The position numbers and the translations under genes are program-made. Below the pieces are notes generated by a model. It was not told the DNA's origin. It saw only the letters and a list, made by a program, of their open reading frames with translations, and did no database searches. This document shows positions 62,521-64,000 of a DNA stretch of 64,000 bases, one piece after another; position 1 is the stretch's first letter; each line of letters opens with the position of its first letter. This DNA comes from Casuarius casuarius (Eukaryota; Chordata; Aves; Casuariiformes; Casuariidae), in the NCBI GenBank assembly GCA_003342895.1, contig PTFA01000191.1, positions 696,385 to 760,384 on the forward strand, in the 5' to 3' direction.

Positions 62521-64000
62521 GTAAAAGTTCAAATAAGAATTCTGCTGTGTGCAATCCACTGCGGTTAGAATACTGTCCTTGATAAATATTTTACACCACC
62601 AACTTAACAGTGGCAGAAAGGGAAGGTGGAGCAGGACCATTGTTTTATTTTTAAACTTCCATTGTCACTTGAGTGACACAAGGATACTCAAGTCTACCTC
62701 TTTTATAATTGTCCCTTGATTTCCCTCAGATTAGTCAATATTTTATTACTATTGAACTATTTACAGCCAAACGGAGTGTTTAAGACATGACCTAAGCAGC
62801 GACAGAGCGATCTTCACTATTGCTCTTTCAGTTATTCTGTGCAATTACTAATTACCAATTTCTAACCATATTTGAATCAAGAAAATTTTTAACTATTAAC
62901 TCTTACTGAATGCTGATTTTTAAAATGGCTTGTTCTAGCTCTGCCTTAATGTGCTACCACAAACTCTTCTGCATTCACCCAAACTATAGGGTTATGTCTC
63001 ACGTGTTGCAAAACATCATTGTTTATTTTTCCAGGATTACTGCTTTTTATTTCTCCTTTCCATTGATGTTTTTGAGTTATTCACTTTACTTTCAGTACAT
63101 TTATAATTCTTAAAGCTGACTCTTTGTCCGTTAGTTACAGCCACTAAAGCCCACTGCTCTTTTGCATCCCTTTCCTTTCACCATCTGAGTATAAAATTTT
63201 ATCATCTGCAAGTTAATAAAATGCTATACTGTCCTAAGAATTAAAATGACTTTTTATAAAATCCTACACAATTTATAATTTAAGAGTCCGCTTCTGCGAA
63301 ATCAGCCATGTGCATTTACTTGCGGCAATCTTAATTAAAATACATATATTAAACTGGTTTAAAACTTTATAGAACACCTTTCCCCTAATATACTGCTGTT
63401 CACTATTATATTTTAGATGCTAACTGAGGAACTATAAACAGGCTATTCTCATTTCATGTCTTTTCATCTTCTCCCTGCATCACAATACACGATCCTGTCT
63501 CTCAGAATGCCTCACACTTATATGCAGTTGTTAACTCATCCTTTTCCTTACTATTTTCCTCTCCAGCCTGACAAAGTTATTAAACTTACTTTCATTACTC
63601 CTAAATTGCTGGGTCTGCTTTTCTCCTGTTCTCTTAATTATAGCTAGTACAGCAAACACCTGAGAGCAAAGTCATTCACTGAGCTTGCATACTGCGGGAA
63701 AAGCTACAAACCAGCATTACTGTCTGGGACATGTTCAAACACTTCCTTCTGAAACTCACAGGATTTGCAGCAAGAATACATTACCCATTTGTAACCCAGT
63801 AAGTTATAAAGTCACCCTCAGACTACCACGGGGTTGGGGGAAACCACACACCACACATCGAAATTAGGAAAGGATTTCCAANTCATTCATAGTTATATCA
63901 AATGCATCTGGTTTGACGTCACCCCACTGTCTGGATACATCTCAATCTTTTTCTCCCAGTAACTTCTGAACTGTAATCCATTTCAATATATATGCATGCA
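62520..64000. other. AT-rich sequence, nothing recognised
   Basis: Low-GC unique sequence to the end of the window with short motif-free frames and one N at 63882. Confidence 0.45.

Overview
The window looks like noncoding or intronic DNA from a vertebrate, most likely a bird. There is a short copy of the 3' end of a CR1 LINE on the minus strand (about 53475-53533). There is also an avian-style retroviral LTR ending at 41719. I see no Alu, B1 or L1 sequence. Nine isolated N calls fit a draft or consensus assembly. I found no bacterial-style genes, tRNA, rRNA, CRISPR array or operon. Most long open frames here look like chance openings.

Layout. Positions 1-12.5 kb are relatively GC-rich. They hold CpG-rich patches (about 640-950, 4640-4990, 11880-12260), runs of C, and AT-rich blocks crowded with homeodomain and octamer-like words. 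One minus-strand frame (11014-12420) stays open for 468 codons without looking like a protein. From about 12.5 kb the sequence becomes AT-rich and stays so, apart from two clear CpG islands (about 27195-27660 and 55205-55560), smaller GC-rich patches (about 39150-39260, 43670-43990, 51840-52100) and the LTR.

Genes. I cannot name any gene. Several short stretches have good splice sites on both sides and an open frame. On the minus strand these are 27811-27863, 25540-25661, 19318-19381, 18937-19020 and 12412-12451. On the plus strand they are 36963-37010, 51988-52093, a possible first exon ending at 55338, and 58268-58329. A window this size is expected to contain several such combinations by chance, so they are listed as unconfirmed candidates. 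The 55.2-55.6 kb CpG island is the best promoter candidate.

Regulatory content. Blocks near 1.0, 4.0, 5.8-6.5, 7.6-7.9, 16.0-16.3, 20.4-20.7, 43.1-43.4, 50.5-50.8, 54.5-54.8 and 62.0-62.5 kb have the texture of conserved vertebrate enhancers. They carry TAAT cores, ATGCAAAT octamers, TGACAG motifs, E-boxes and one exact RFX X-box. Conservation was not tested. The simplest reading is a regulatory landscape or large introns around a developmental gene mostly outside the window. I found no previously undescribed system. The most distinctive local structures are a near-perfect 25-bp palindrome at 26284-26308, paired TGACAG inverted repeats at 16087-16178, the X-box at 62169-62182, and an LTR with two different internal duplications.
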